Source: Bacteroidales bacterium
GTDB taxonomy: Bacteria > Bacteroidota > Bacteroidia > Bacteroidales > UBA932
Length of the DNA stretch: 64,000 bases
Assembly (NCBI GenBank): GCA_017634595.1
Contig: JAGBNC010000017.1
Coordinates: forward strand, 53,656 to 117,655
Direction of reading: 5' to 3'
The translations under genes were made by a program, and so were the position numbers. The notes under the pieces were generated by a model that saw only the letters and a program-made list of their open reading frames with translations, did not search any database and had not been told where the DNA came from. Position 1 is the first letter of the stretch, and each line of letters starts with the position of its first letter. Below are positions 45,588 to 53,811 of the stretch, in pieces.

Positions 45588-46709
45588 CTAAACCTTAAGG
45601 AATACCTTTTTCTTGTACAGGAAGTAGAGCAGCAGCCAGTTGAGCGCCAGATATCCAAGCCACCATAGAGCCTTGGCCCACAACGGACTCATTAAGCCGC
45701 ACAAGCCCTCCAGGAAAAAGTCCGTAGCGTGCCGGAAGTCAATAATCCGCGGCAGCATGAATATGGCTATCGAGTTCATTCCCACCACAATAAGCGGGAA
45801 GGCCCATTTCTTCCATCCCTTCACGTCGATGATCCAATAGAACAGCGCGAACATGGCCAGCGAGTAAGCCCCCACCACCAGCACGAAGCTGCTGCTCCAG
45901 AGCTTCTTGTTGAGAGGGAACCAGCGGGACCACACTAGCCCGAGCACCAGCATCACAGCAGCAGCGACGAACATCCAAAGCACTTTCTTTCCGCCGCTCT
46001 GGCCCTTCTTCCGCACCCATTCGCCGGTAAACATGCCCAGCATGGCAGTGACGATAGCAGGAACCGTGCTAAGCGTCCCCTCGGGGTCGAACACGCCCCC
46101 GTCACCCTTGTACAGGTGCCCGGGGAACAGGCAGCGGTCCACATATCCCACCAGGTTGCCTTCGAAGCTGAACGGCCCCGCCCCAGCGGGAGCGTCCGGC
46201 GCCGGCACGAAGCGCAGCAGCAACCAGTAGCCCACAAGCAGCACCACTGCTATCACGGCACGCACCGAAGGCTTGAAGTTGATGAAGAGCAGCGCGGCAA
46301 ACATCCATGCCAAACCTATACGGCCCAGCACGCTGCAGAAGCGCAGACTGTCGAATTGGAACTTCAGCAATCCGTTGCAGATCAGACCAAGGAGCACAAG
46401 CACCAGAGCCCGGCGGAAAATCTTCAGGTAGGTCTTCCACCGCGGCACGCCCTTGCTCTGCTGCTTTGCAAAAGAATAAGGAAAGGATATTCCTGCAATG
46501 AAAAGGAACAGCGGAAATATGGTATCGTGATGCCGCAGCCCGTCCCACTCCACATGATGCATCTGCTGCAGAAGCCAGCAGTCCTCACCCCCCGGGAACA
46601 GACGGCACACCGCCGCAATAAGGGACGCAAGCCCTATGATGAAAAGCATGTCGAAGCCCCTCAGGGCATCGAGACTTGCAAGGCGCTGGCTGCTTGGATC
46701 AGTTTTCAT
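45588..46709 (-). CDS. DUF5009/NagX-type membrane acyltransferase-like protein
   Basis: Polytopic inner-membrane protein of 373 residues related to heparan-alpha-glucosaminide N-acetyltransferase and bacterial NagX. Motifs: RLASLDALRGFDMLFIIG at the N-terminus, VEWDGLRHHDTIFPLFLFIAGISFPYS (with the conserved His/Asp), LGRIGLAWMFAALLF, and GMNSIAIFMLPRIIDF near the end. About ten hydrophobic segments. These proteins may acetylate amino sugars across the membrane; the substrate here is not known. Followed 11 bp later by glyS's stop upstream on the same strand, so possibly co-transcribed with glyS. Confidence 0.85.
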   Translation of the reverse strand: MKTDPSSQRLASLDALRGFDMLFIIGLASLIAAVCRLFPGGEDCWLLQQMHHVEWDGLRHHDTIFPLFLFIAGISFPYSFAKQQSKGVPRWKTYLKIFRRALVLVLLGLICNGLLKFQFDSLRFCSVLGRIGLAWMFAALLFINFKPSVRAVIAVVLLVGYWLLLRFVPAPDAPAGAGPFSFEGNLVGYVDRCLFPGHLYKGDGGVFDPEGTLSTVPAIVTAMLGMFTGEWVRKKGQSGGKKVLWMFVAAAVMLVLGLVWSRWFPLNKKLWSSSFVLVVGAYSLAMFALFYWIIDVKGWKKWAFPLIVVGMNSIAIFMLPRIIDFRHATDFFLEGLCGLMSPLWAKALWWLGYLALNWLLLYFLYKKKVFLKV

Positions 46710-46720
46710 CGATCTCCGGT

Positions 46721-48259
46721 TTACAGGTTCCTCAGTAAGTTATTAAGGTTGACCCTCTTGTCGATGAGGGCACGGAGGTCTTCAATCTTGACCCTCTCTT
46801 GGGCCATGGTGTCGCGCTCGCGCACGGTTACGCAGCCGTCCTCAAGGGACTGATGGTCAACGGTAATGCAGAACGGAGTGCCGATGGCATCCTGCCTGCG
46901 GTAGCGCTTGCCTATGGAGTCTTTCTCTTCGTACTGGCAGTTGAAGTCGTACTTGAGTTCATCCATGACTTTCTGCGCAAGCTCGGGCAGCCCGTCCTTC
47001 TTGACCAGAGGCAGCACTGCGGCCTTGACAGGAGCCAGAGGAGCGGGAATGCTCAGCACTACGCGTGTCTCACCGTTCTCCAGTTTCTCTTCCTTGAACG
47101 AATGGCTAAGCACTGCGAGCACCATGCGGTCCACGCCGATGGAAGTCTCCACCACGTAAGGAGTGTAGGCCGCGCCTTCTTCGGGATCGAAATACTCGAT
47201 CTTGCGGCCAGAGTACTGCTGGTGACGGCCGAGGTCCCAGTTGGTGCGGCTGTGGATGCCTTCCAACTCCTTGAATCCGAAGGGGAACTGGAACTCGATG
47301 TCGGTGGCGGCGTTGGCGTAGTGGGCCAGCTTCTCGTGGTCGTGGAAGCGGTAGTTCTCGGCGCCCATGCCGATATTGACGTGCCACTTCATACGCTGCT
47401 CCTTCCACTTCTTGAACCATTCCATCTCGGTGCCGGGCTTGATGAAGAACTGCATCTCCATCTGCTCGAACTCCCTCATACGGAAGATGAACTGACGAGC
47501 CACAATCTCATTGCGGAAGGCCTTGCCTATCTGGGCTATTCCGAAAGGAATCTTCATGCGTCCGGTCTTCTGCACGTTGAGGTAGTTTACGAATATGCCC
47601 TGTGCCGTCTCGGGACGCAGGTAGATGGTGTTGGCGCCCTCGGAGGTGCTGCCGATGGAGGTGCTGAACATCAGGTTGAACTGACGCACGTCGGTCCAGT
47701 TGCAGGTGCCGCTGATGGGGCATACAATTCCGCAGTCAACTATTATCTGCTTGTACTCGGCGAGGTTGTTCTCGTTCTCAGCCTTGACGTAGCGGGCGTG
47801 AACCTCATCGTAGCGTGCTTTCTCGCGCAGGACATTGGGGTTGGTAGCGCGGAACTGCTCCTCGTTGAAGGCGTCGCCGAAGCGCTTGCGGCCCTTCTCC
47901 ACCTCCTTGTTGATCTTCTCTTCAATCTTGGCGAGGTAGTCCTCTATGAGGACATCGGCGCGGTAGCGTTTCTTGGAGTCCTTGTTGTCGATGAGGGGGT
48001 CGTTGAAAGCTCCCACATGGCCTGAAGCCTCCCAGATACGGGGATGCATGAATATGCAGGAGTCAATGCCCACAATGTTCTCGTTCAGGCGGGTCATTGC
48101 GTTCCACCAATACTGCTTTATGTTGTTCTTGAGTTCAACGCCCATCTGGCCGTAGTCGTACACGGCTGCCAGACCGTCGTAAATTTCGCTTGACGGGAAT
48201 ATGAATCCGTATTCCTTGCAGTGTGCTACCAGCACTTTGAAAAGTTCGTCCTGTGTCAT
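46721..48259 (-). CDS. glyS: Glycine-tRNA ligase (class II, single-subunit)
   Basis: Charges tRNA-Gly with glycine. It is the alpha2, eukaryote-like type: class II motif 1 around GSTSEGANTIYLRPETAQGIF, motif 2 IGKAFRNEIVARQFIFRMREFEQME, motif 3 SIGVDRMVLAVL, and a C-terminal anticodon-binding domain (LAPVKAAVLPLVKKDGLPELA, DQSLEDGCVTVRERDTM). 512 residues, full length. A tRNA-Gly(GCC) gene lies 5.3 kb away. Palindrome A5 stands 13 bases before its ATG, in place of a recognisable promoter. Confidence 0.97.
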   Translation of the reverse strand: MTQDELFKVLVAHCKEYGFIFPSSEIYDGLAAVYDYGQMGVELKNNIKQYWWNAMTRLNENIVGIDSCIFMHPRIWEASGHVGAFNDPLIDNKDSKKRYRADVLIEDYLAKIEEKINKEVEKGRKRFGDAFNEEQFRATNPNVLREKARYDEVHARYVKAENENNLAEYKQIIVDCGIVCPISGTCNWTDVRQFNLMFSTSIGSTSEGANTIYLRPETAQGIFVNYLNVQKTGRMKIPFGIAQIGKAFRNEIVARQFIFRMREFEQMEMQFFIKPGTEMEWFKKWKEQRMKWHVNIGMGAENYRFHDHEKLAHYANAATDIEFQFPFGFKELEGIHSRTNWDLGRHQQYSGRKIEYFDPEEGAAYTPYVVETSIGVDRMVLAVLSHSFKEEKLENGETRVVLSIPAPLAPVKAAVLPLVKKDGLPELAQKVMDELKYDFNCQYEEKDSIGKRYRRQDAIGTPFCITVDHQSLEDGCVTVRERDTMAQERVKIEDLRALIDKRVNLNNLLRNL

Positions 48260-48272
48260 ATTTGTTCTTTTC

Positions 48273-48347
48273 TTGCCGCCGGAGACACTCCTCCAGGGGT
48301 CATAATACTTGGGACAAAGTCCCCCGGAGGAGTGTCTCCGGCGGCAA
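48273..48347. repeat. Variable-stem palindrome family A, copy A5
   Basis: Arms 48273-48301 and 48319-48347 pair over 29 bp with two mismatches (outer end TTGCCGCCGGAGACACTCC). The loop is ATAATACTTGGGACAAA, sharing its first twelve bases with A1. It fills the gap between the malQ stop and the glyS start. Confidence 0.87.
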
Positions 48348-48349
48348 AA

Positions 48350-50224
48350 TCAATGATTATATCTTCCGGAATCTTTCAGCATTCCGGCAATTTCGGTATT
48401 GAGGCCGGTGGCCTTGGGCAGCTGCTCTGTGCTGATGTGCATACGCCAGCGCCAGTGGTGATTGGGATCGGCCGGCTGGTTAATCCTCTCATTCATAAAG
48501 TCTTTGCGGCGCAGCGCACCGTCGAGCCCCATCCAGTCCTGCAGGGGGAAAATGGCCAGCATAGGCGCAGCATTGAGGTGATCCCAGAGCGTACGCCTGA
48601 GCTCCCACGGCTCCATATCTCGCCCGTGCTCCTCCTCGAACTGCATACGCAGCGTAGCCATGTCATGGCTCGAGGTCGCACATACCGCGAGGTACGGCCA
48701 GGGCCTTCCCTTGTCCATATTTGCCATCTCAAGCGACAGAATACTCTCGTGCTCCATCACTCCGGGCACGCATTCGGGCACCATTCCCAGGTCCTCGCCG
48801 CATGCAAGCATACCCGTGGCGTTGAGCAGCTCCGGCAGCTTGCGTTCGGCATTGCGGCGCCACAGTTCATCGTTGCGATGGTAGAAAAAGTCGTTGTAGA
48901 TGGCACCGAAGGCCTCCTGCTGCCACTGGGGCAGCTCCGACGACTGCGGCAGGATGCGCGGCTGCACGCACCCGGGATTGCGCGGATCGGGCAGGAACAG
49001 ACCCTCGACGGGCAGTCCCGCCGCCTCAATCTCCTCGCGCTTGTAAGGCAGCGCGGGGTTGAAATGCCCCATGGAGCCGCTGCTGTATTCCAGAGGTATC
49101 TCCCATATGCGGAAGAAACCAAGTATATGGTCGATGCGGAAAGCATCGAAGTATTCGCTCATCTTGCGCAGGCGGCTCTTCCACCAGGCATATCCGTCCT
49201 TGGCCATCTCCTCCCAGTTGTAGGTGGGGAAGCCCCAGTTCTGGCCTTCGGCGCTGAAGAAGTCCGGCGGCGCACCGGCGCTGGAGTCGAGGTTGAATAG
49301 CTCCGGATGGTAGAATGCGTCGGCGCTGTCGGCACTCACGCCAATGGGAAGGTCGCCCTTGAAATGTACGCCCTTGCTGCGTGCGTATTTCACTTCGTCA
49401 GCGAACTGACGGTCCAGTTGCCACTGTATCCAGCGCCAGTAGTCGGGCTCGTTGGAGTCGCGCTGGGCGCAGAAATTGGCGTATTCGTCAAGCCAGTAGG
49501 CGTTGGACTTGCTGAAACGGCGGAAAGCAGCGCTCTTGCAGTCTTCCGCGCCATGGTCGGCCCAAGCCTTGCGCACGCGCTTCATCTTCTCCTTGAACAC
49601 CCTCGGATAGTCAATCTCCGGCAGGGCGTTAAGCTCCTTCTGTGCCTTGCGGAAAGCGGCGTCCTGCGGCACTCCTATCTCCTGCAGGCGCAGGTAAAGG
49701 GGATGCAGGGCAAACGATGAGATGGGGCTGTAGGGATAAGAATCCTTCCACTCCCCTTTGCGTGTGGTATCGCCCACCGGCAGCAGCTGGATGATGCATT
49801 GTCCCGTAGCCGCAGCCCAATCGACCAGCGGCCTGAGGTCCCTGAAATCGCCTATCCCGAAGTCGTCCTCGCTGCGGAGGGAGAACACCGGCACTGCGGT
49901 ACCTGCGCCCCTGAAACCGGGCCTGTCGAATATCTCAGCGCTGTGCTTGCGCACAAACGGGCTTCCGGGTATCGGGCAGTCTTTCCAACTGTCCTGGATA
50001 GCAGCTGCGGGCGCGGCGCTATGGTGCTCCCACTCGCTGCGTACGCTCAGGCCGTCGCGGAGCACTTCGTACCAGTAATCTTTAAGAGCGGTGGCCGATA
50101 CGTTGACACTCAACGTCCACAGGCCGCCCTCGTTCCACTGCATGGGATATTTCTTGTCCTGAAGGACCACGCACAGGCTCTCGCCCCACTGCGTATTGTA
50201 CTGTATCGAGAATGTGGTTTTCAC
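48350..50224 (-). CDS. malQ: 4-alpha-glucanotransferase (GH77) with one N-terminal starch-binding-like domain
   Basis: Transfers alpha-1,4-glucan segments between maltooligosaccharides. The first about 110 residues form a CBM20-like domain (FSIQYNTQWGESLCVVL, YPMQWNEGGLWTLSVNV, DYWYEVL). The GH77 barrel follows: GTAVPVFSLRSEDDFGIGDFRDL, SYPYSPISSFALHPLYL, nucleophile region FDAFRIDHILGFFRIWEIP, acid/base ACGEDLGMVP, and CATSSHDMATLR. At 624 residues it is clearly shorter than the roughly 890-residue Bacteroides enzyme with two CBM20 domains, so one domain seems absent. Same strand as glyS; ends 3 bases from palindrome A5. Confidence 0.9.
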   Translation of the reverse strand: MKTTFSIQYNTQWGESLCVVLQDKKYPMQWNEGGLWTLSVNVSATALKDYWYEVLRDGLSVRSEWEHHSAAPAAAIQDSWKDCPIPGSPFVRKHSAEIFDRPGFRGAGTAVPVFSLRSEDDFGIGDFRDLRPLVDWAAATGQCIIQLLPVGDTTRKGEWKDSYPYSPISSFALHPLYLRLQEIGVPQDAAFRKAQKELNALPEIDYPRVFKEKMKRVRKAWADHGAEDCKSAAFRRFSKSNAYWLDEYANFCAQRDSNEPDYWRWIQWQLDRQFADEVKYARSKGVHFKGDLPIGVSADSADAFYHPELFNLDSSAGAPPDFFSAEGQNWGFPTYNWEEMAKDGYAWWKSRLRKMSEYFDAFRIDHILGFFRIWEIPLEYSSGSMGHFNPALPYKREEIEAAGLPVEGLFLPDPRNPGCVQPRILPQSSELPQWQQEAFGAIYNDFFYHRNDELWRRNAERKLPELLNATGMLACGEDLGMVPECVPGVMEHESILSLEMANMDKGRPWPYLAVCATSSHDMATLRMQFEEEHGRDMEPWELRRTLWDHLNAAPMLAIFPLQDWMGLDGALRRKDFMNERINQPADPNHHWRWRMHISTEQLPKATGLNTEIAGMLKDSGRYNH

Positions 50225-51019
50225 TTATAAATGGTAATAGCTTCCTAGTATCGCCGCAAACCAGCTCGGCGGCAGTATGGCCTTGAGAAACACCGACAGG
50301 CGCTGCTCCAGGGTGGATATTATATAGTGGTAATTGGGGTTGCGTTTGCTCACTATGCGGCTTATCATGGCCGCCAGATACTCGGGCTTGAGGCCTGTGG
50401 TCTCGTCTTTTTCTATACTCTTGAGCGAACGTGCGTAGGAAGGGTAGGCCTGATGCACCTGGGGGGAGTCAACGCTGTTGCGGCTGGCGGTGAACGCCGT
50501 GGAAAAGTCGCCTGGCTCTATCACTACCACCTTGATACCCAGCTTCTTGACTTCAAGCCTCAGGGCTTCGCAGTAGCCTTCTATCGCAAACTTGCTGGCG
50601 GAATATAGCCCCTGGAAAGGAAGTCCCATGAGTCCGCCTATGGAGCTGAAGCAGATGATTTTGCCGCTTTTCTGCGCGCGCATGGCGGGAAGCACCCAGT
50701 GAAGGCACCTTACCATACCCATCCAGTTGGTATCCATCTGCAGGCGGGCTTGCTCCAGGGTGCAGAACTCCAGGGGGCCGCCTATTCCCATACCGGCATT
50801 GTTGATGAACACGTCTATACGCCCCTGCTCGTCAAGCACTTGCTGCACGGCACGCTGGCAGTCTTCGTCGGAGCACACGTCGGCTTTTATGTAGTGTACG
50901 CCTTTCATCGGCTCTACATCGCGACGGTGCGTACCGTACACCGTGTGGCCGTCGGCGGTGAGCTTCTCGGCCATTGCCTTCCCGAATCCGGAAGTGATGC
51001 CGGTTATGAGGATAATCAT
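50225..51019 (-). CDS. Short-chain dehydrogenase, probable 3-ketosphinganine reductase
   Basis: NAD(P)-dependent SDR of 264 residues: cofactor motif LITGITSGFGKAM, INNAGMGIGG, catalytic SSIGGLMGLPFQGLYSASKFA (Ser, Tyr-x-x-x-Lys), and EPGDFSTAF. Its start overlaps the stop of the serine palmitoyltransferase gene as ATGA, which suggests it reduces the SPT product 3-ketosphinganine to sphinganine. That substrate is an inference from coupling only. The C-terminus has a hydrophobic tail (SVFLKAILPPSWFAAILGSYY) that could contact the membrane. It ends one base before malQ starts. Confidence 0.85.
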   Translation of the reverse strand: MIILITGITSGFGKAMAEKLTADGHTVYGTHRRDVEPMKGVHYIKADVCSDEDCQRAVQQVLDEQGRIDVFINNAGMGIGGPLEFCTLEQARLQMDTNWMGMVRCLHWVLPAMRAQKSGKIICFSSIGGLMGLPFQGLYSASKFAIEGYCEALRLEVKKLGIKVVVIEPGDFSTAFTASRNSVDSPQVHQAYPSYARSLKSIEKDETTGLKPEYLAAMISRIVSKRNPNYHYIISTLEQRLSVFLKAILPPSWFAAILGSYYHL

Positions 51020-52206
51020 ATGATTTCCAGCTGCTTGAATATCTTGGTGAGTTTATCTACGGCCTCGTCTACCTGCTCTTTGGTATGGGTGGCCATGAGG
51101 GCGAAGCGTATGAGCACGTCCTTCTCAGGCACTGCGGGGGCAATGACGGGGGTGATGAACACTCCGGCCTCGTAGGCCATCTTGACCACTGTCATAGCCT
51201 TGATGGTGTCGCGTACGAACAGAGGGATGATAGGCGATTGGGTGTGGCCCGTATCGAATCCGGCGTCCTTGAATGCCTTCTGGGCGTGGCGGGTGATGTC
51301 CCACAGGTGCTCGCGGCGCTCAGGCTCCTCAATCATGATGTCCAGAGCCTTGCTGGCTGCTGCCACGGCGGCGGGAGTCATGGAGGCGCTGAATATCAGC
51401 GAGCGGGAATTATGCTTGAGGTAGTTGATCACAGCATGGTCGCCGGCGATGAATCCGCCCAGTGAGCCGAAGCTCTTGGAGAATGTGCCCATGATGAGGT
51501 CCACCTTGTCGGTGAGGCCAAAGTGGCTGGCGGTACCTGAACCGTTCTCTCCGAACACTCCGAGGCTGTGTGCGTCGTCAAGCATAAGCGATGCGTTGTA
51601 TTTTTCGCAAAGCTCAACAAGCCTTGGCACCGGGGCCAGGTCGCCTTCCATTGAATACACGCCGTCCACCACAATGAGCTTGTTGGCACCTCTCGGGGTG
51701 AGCCAGAGTTTCTTTTCAAGGTCGGACATGTCGTTGTGACGGAACTTGCGTACCTCGCTGAAACTCAGGCGGCTACCGTCTATGATGCAGGCATGGTCGA
51801 GGGCGTCGAGGAATATGAATCCTCCCCTGAATCCCAGGCATCCTACTACACCCAGATTGACCTGGAAGCCGGTGCTGTAGGTCACAGCTTCTTCCTTGCC
51901 GGTAAACTTGGCCAGTTTCTCTTCGAGCTCTTCGTGTATATCCAGCGTGCCGTTGAGGAAACGGCTGCCGGAACAGCTTGTGCCGTATTTCTTTATGGCT
52001 GCTATCGCGGCTTCCTTCAGACGCGGGTCGTCAGAAAGTCCGAGATATGAATTGGAACCGAACATAAGCACTTTGGTGCCGTCGGCCATTGTGACCAGCG
52101 GGTCCTGCCCGGAAGAGATAGGGCGGTAGTAAGGATATACGCCCTGTGCTTTTACCTCATCCGCCAAAGTGTATTTGGCGCAGGTCTTGTTCAATAATTT
52201 CTCCAT
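51016..52206 (-). CDS. spt: Serine palmitoyltransferase (alpha-oxoamine synthase family)
   Basis: PLP enzyme that condenses serine with a fatty acyl-CoA, the committed step of Bacteroidota sphingolipid synthesis. 396 residues: SNSYLGLSDDPRLKEAAI, YGTSCSGSRFLNGTLDIHEELE, FLDALDHACIIDGSRLS, LMLDDAHSLGVFGENGSG and the PLP lysine MGTFSKSFGSLGG. Family members include glycine C-acetyltransferase and KAPA synthase. The N-terminal extension ahead of the core (KYTLADEVKAQGVYPYYRPISSGQDP) fits Bacteroidota SPT best. Coupled to an SDR; divergent from the next gene, with a -7 box at 52230-52237. Confidence 0.88.
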   Translation of the reverse strand: MEKLLNKTCAKYTLADEVKAQGVYPYYRPISSGQDPLVTMADGTKVLMFGSNSYLGLSDDPRLKEAAIAAIKKYGTSCSGSRFLNGTLDIHEELEEKLAKFTGKEEAVTYSTGFQVNLGVVGCLGFRGGFIFLDALDHACIIDGSRLSFSEVRKFRHNDMSDLEKKLWLTPRGANKLIVVDGVYSMEGDLAPVPRLVELCEKYNASLMLDDAHSLGVFGENGSGTASHFGLTDKVDLIMGTFSKSFGSLGGFIAGDHAVINYLKHNSRSLIFSASMTPAAVAAASKALDIMIEEPERREHLWDITRHAQKAFKDAGFDTGHTQSPIIPLFVRDTIKAMTVVKMAYEAGVFITPVIAPAVPEKDVLIRFALMATHTKEQVDEAVDKLTKIFKQLEII

Positions 52207-52229
52207 TTTAGGCTTAATACTTTAATCTG

Positions 52230-52237
52230 CAAATATA
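52230..52237 (-). promoter_or_regulatory. -7 box (TATATTTG) for the spt operon
   Basis: Exact TAnnTTTG on the minus strand, 23 bases before the spt ATG at 52206. Confidence 0.5.
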
Positions 52238-52258
52238 GATATTTTCTAGAAAATACTA

Positions 52259-52266
52259 TAAATTTG
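52259..52266 (+). promoter_or_regulatory. -7 box (TAAATTTG) for the cysteine-desulfidase-like gene
   Basis: Exact TAnnTTTG ending 7 bases before the ATG at 52274; very short or absent leader. Confidence 0.5.
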
Positions 52267-52273
52267 CAAAAGT

Positions 52274-53551
52274 ATGGATAACGCTAAAATAATAGACCTC
52301 ATCAAAAGGGAAGTGGTGCCGGCTGTTGGCTGCACCGAGCCGGCGGCCGTAGCTCTCTGTACGGCTTATGCCGTAGAGGCCCTGGGCACCCGCCCTGAGA
52401 GCATCATAGTCAAGCTCAGTCCCAACATGCTCAAGAACGGTATGGGAGTCGGCATTCCCGGCACCGGCATGAGCGGGCTTCCCATTGCCGTGGCCCTCGG
52501 CGCCCTGGTGGGCAAGAGCAGCTACGGACTGGAAGTACTCAAGGACTGCAATCCTGCCGCCGTGAAGGAGGGGAAACGCTTCATTGCCGAAGGCCGCATC
52601 AGCATTGGCCTTGAGCGCGACAGCAAGGAGATTCTTTATATAGAGGTAGAGTGCAGTGCCGGCAGCGCCCGTTCCAGGGCAGCAATTGCCCGTGACCATA
52701 CCCGTCTGGTGATGCTTGAGGGCCCTGCCGCCAAGTCTTTTGACGACCGGGAGTCCCTCGGCGCCCCGGAGCATGTGGAAGATACCGAAGAGCTCACGCT
52801 CAAGCGCGTGTACGATTTTGCCACCACCGTTCCGCTGGAAGATGTGGCGTTTATCGACGAGGCGCGGAGGCTCAATGAGGCCGCTGCCGAGGAGGCTCTC
52901 AAGGGCAATTACGGTCACGAGTTGGGCAAGACCCTCTCGCGCCCACTTGGCAAAGGTATTTTCGGCGATACTATTTTCAGCCATATCCTTAGCGCTACGT
53001 CCAATGCCTGCGACGCGCGTATGGCGGGGGCCATGATACCCGTCATGAGCAACTCCGGCAGCGGCAATCAGGGCATTGCGGCCACACTGCCGGTAGTAGT
53101 GTTTGCACGCGAGAACCACAATACCGATGAGGAGCTTACCAGAGCCTTGGTGCTCAGCCACTTGACGGCAATCTACATCAAGCAGAGCCTCGGGCGCCTA
53201 AGTGCCCTGTGCGGCTGCGTGGTGGCATCGACCGGCAGCAGCTGCGGGCTTACCTACCTGATGGGCGGGTCTTATTCTCAGGTGGCGGCGAGCGTGAAGA
53301 ACATGATTGCCAACCTGACCGGCATGGTGTGCGACGGAGCCAAGCCTAGCTGCGCCCTCAAGGTCAGCAGCGGCGTGTCCACGGCTGTGCTCAGCGCCAT
53401 GCTGGCCATCCAGAACCATTCGGTGACTGATGTTGAGGGACTTATCGAGGACGATGTGGACAAGTGTATCCACAATCTGACCCGTGTCGGATCGGAGGGA
53501 ATGAGGGAGACAGACCGCCTCGTGTTGGATATTATGTCAAATAAACACTAA
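52274..53551 (+). CDS. UPF0597 / L-cysteine desulfidase-like protein (serine dehydratase alpha family)
   Basis: 425-residue protein of the CyuA/YhaM type. Family members break L-cysteine to pyruvate, ammonia and sulfide with a 4Fe-4S cluster. N-terminal REVVPAVGCTEPAAVALCTAYA, GVGIPGTGMSGLPIAVALG, the conserved MIPVMSNSGSGNQGIAATLPVV, and C-terminal cysteines in LCGCVVASTGSSCGL and GMVCDGAKPSCALKVS are consistent with cluster ligation. Cytoplasmic. The start is set by the -7 box. Divergent from spt. The enzymatic assignment rests on family membership only. Confidence 0.85.
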   Translation: MDNAKIIDLIKREVVPAVGCTEPAAVALCTAYAVEALGTRPESIIVKLSPNMLKNGMGVGIPGTGMSGLPIAVALGALVGKSSYGLEVLKDCNPAAVKEGKRFIAEGRISIGLERDSKEILYIEVECSAGSARSRAAIARDHTRLVMLEGPAAKSFDDRESLGAPEHVEDTEELTLKRVYDFATTVPLEDVAFIDEARRLNEAAAEEALKGNYGHELGKTLSRPLGKGIFGDTIFSHILSATSNACDARMAGAMIPVMSNSGSGNQGIAATLPVVVFARENHNTDEELTRALVLSHLTAIYIKQSLGRLSALCGCVVASTGSSCGLTYLMGGSYSQVAASVKNMIANLTGMVCDGAKPSCALKVSSGVSTAVLSAMLAIQNHSVTDVEGLIEDDVDKCIHNLTRVGSEGMRETDRLVLDIMSNKH

Positions 53552-53556
53552 AAAAA

Positions 53557-53587
53557 TTTGGCGATTCAAAAAATCTTCTTACATTTG
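53557..53587 (+). promoter_or_regulatory. Canonical Bacteroidota promoter of tRNA-Gly
   Basis: TTTG (53557-53560), exactly 19 bp, then TACATTTG (53580-53587). The best -33/-7 match in the window; it places the transcript start a few bases before the tRNA's first G. Confidence 0.8.
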
Positions 53588-53597
53588 CAGTCCCAAC

Positions 53598-53670
53598 GCG
53601 GAAATAGCTCAGTTGGTAGAGCGCAACCTTGCCAAGGTTGAGGTCGCGGGTCCGAGCCCCGTTTTCCGCT
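53598..53670 (+). tRNA. tRNA-Gly (anticodon GCC)
   Basis: 73 nt with a full cloverleaf: acceptor GCGGAAA/TTTCCGC, D arm GCTC/GAGC, anticodon stem CAACC/GGTTG with loop TTGCCAA, T arm GCGGG/CCCGT, discriminator T. The 3' CCA is not encoded. A strong promoter precedes it and a terminator hairpin follows. Its 3' 28 bases plus six more are duplicated downstream at 53812-53845. Confidence 0.97.
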
Positions 53671-53676
53671 CACAGT

Positions 53677-53709
53677 GAATGACCGTCCTTGTGGCGGTCA
53701 TTCTGTTTT
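53677..53709 (+). terminator. Terminator after tRNA-Gly
   Basis: GAATGACCG/CGGTCATTC stem (53677-53685, 53695-53703), 9 bp and perfect, followed by TGTTTTG. Confidence 0.8.
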
Positions 53710-53728
53710 GAATGGCAGCAGGTACGCA

Positions 53729-53743
53729 ACCCGCGACCTCAAC
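53729..53743 (-). repeat. Inverted 15-bp fragment of tRNA-Gly
   Basis: ACCCGCGACCTCAAC is the exact complement of 53637-53651 in the tRNA (anticodon 3' stem through T stem). It is followed by a GC-rich palindromic stretch (GCCCCCCGAGGGGG, AGCGGCGTAGCCGC, AGGGGGGT). Confidence 0.6.
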
Positions 53744-53811
53744 AGCCCCCCGAGGGGGAAAGCGGCGTAGCCGCAGGGGGGTAACGTAATAGCAAAGACG
53801 CAGCTTGCTGC

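Noticed and set aside
11515-48347. Family A palindromes as invertible promoters
   Set aside because: Invertible promoters need a promoter-bearing segment between the repeats; here the loops are only 16-17 bases and contain no -7 box.
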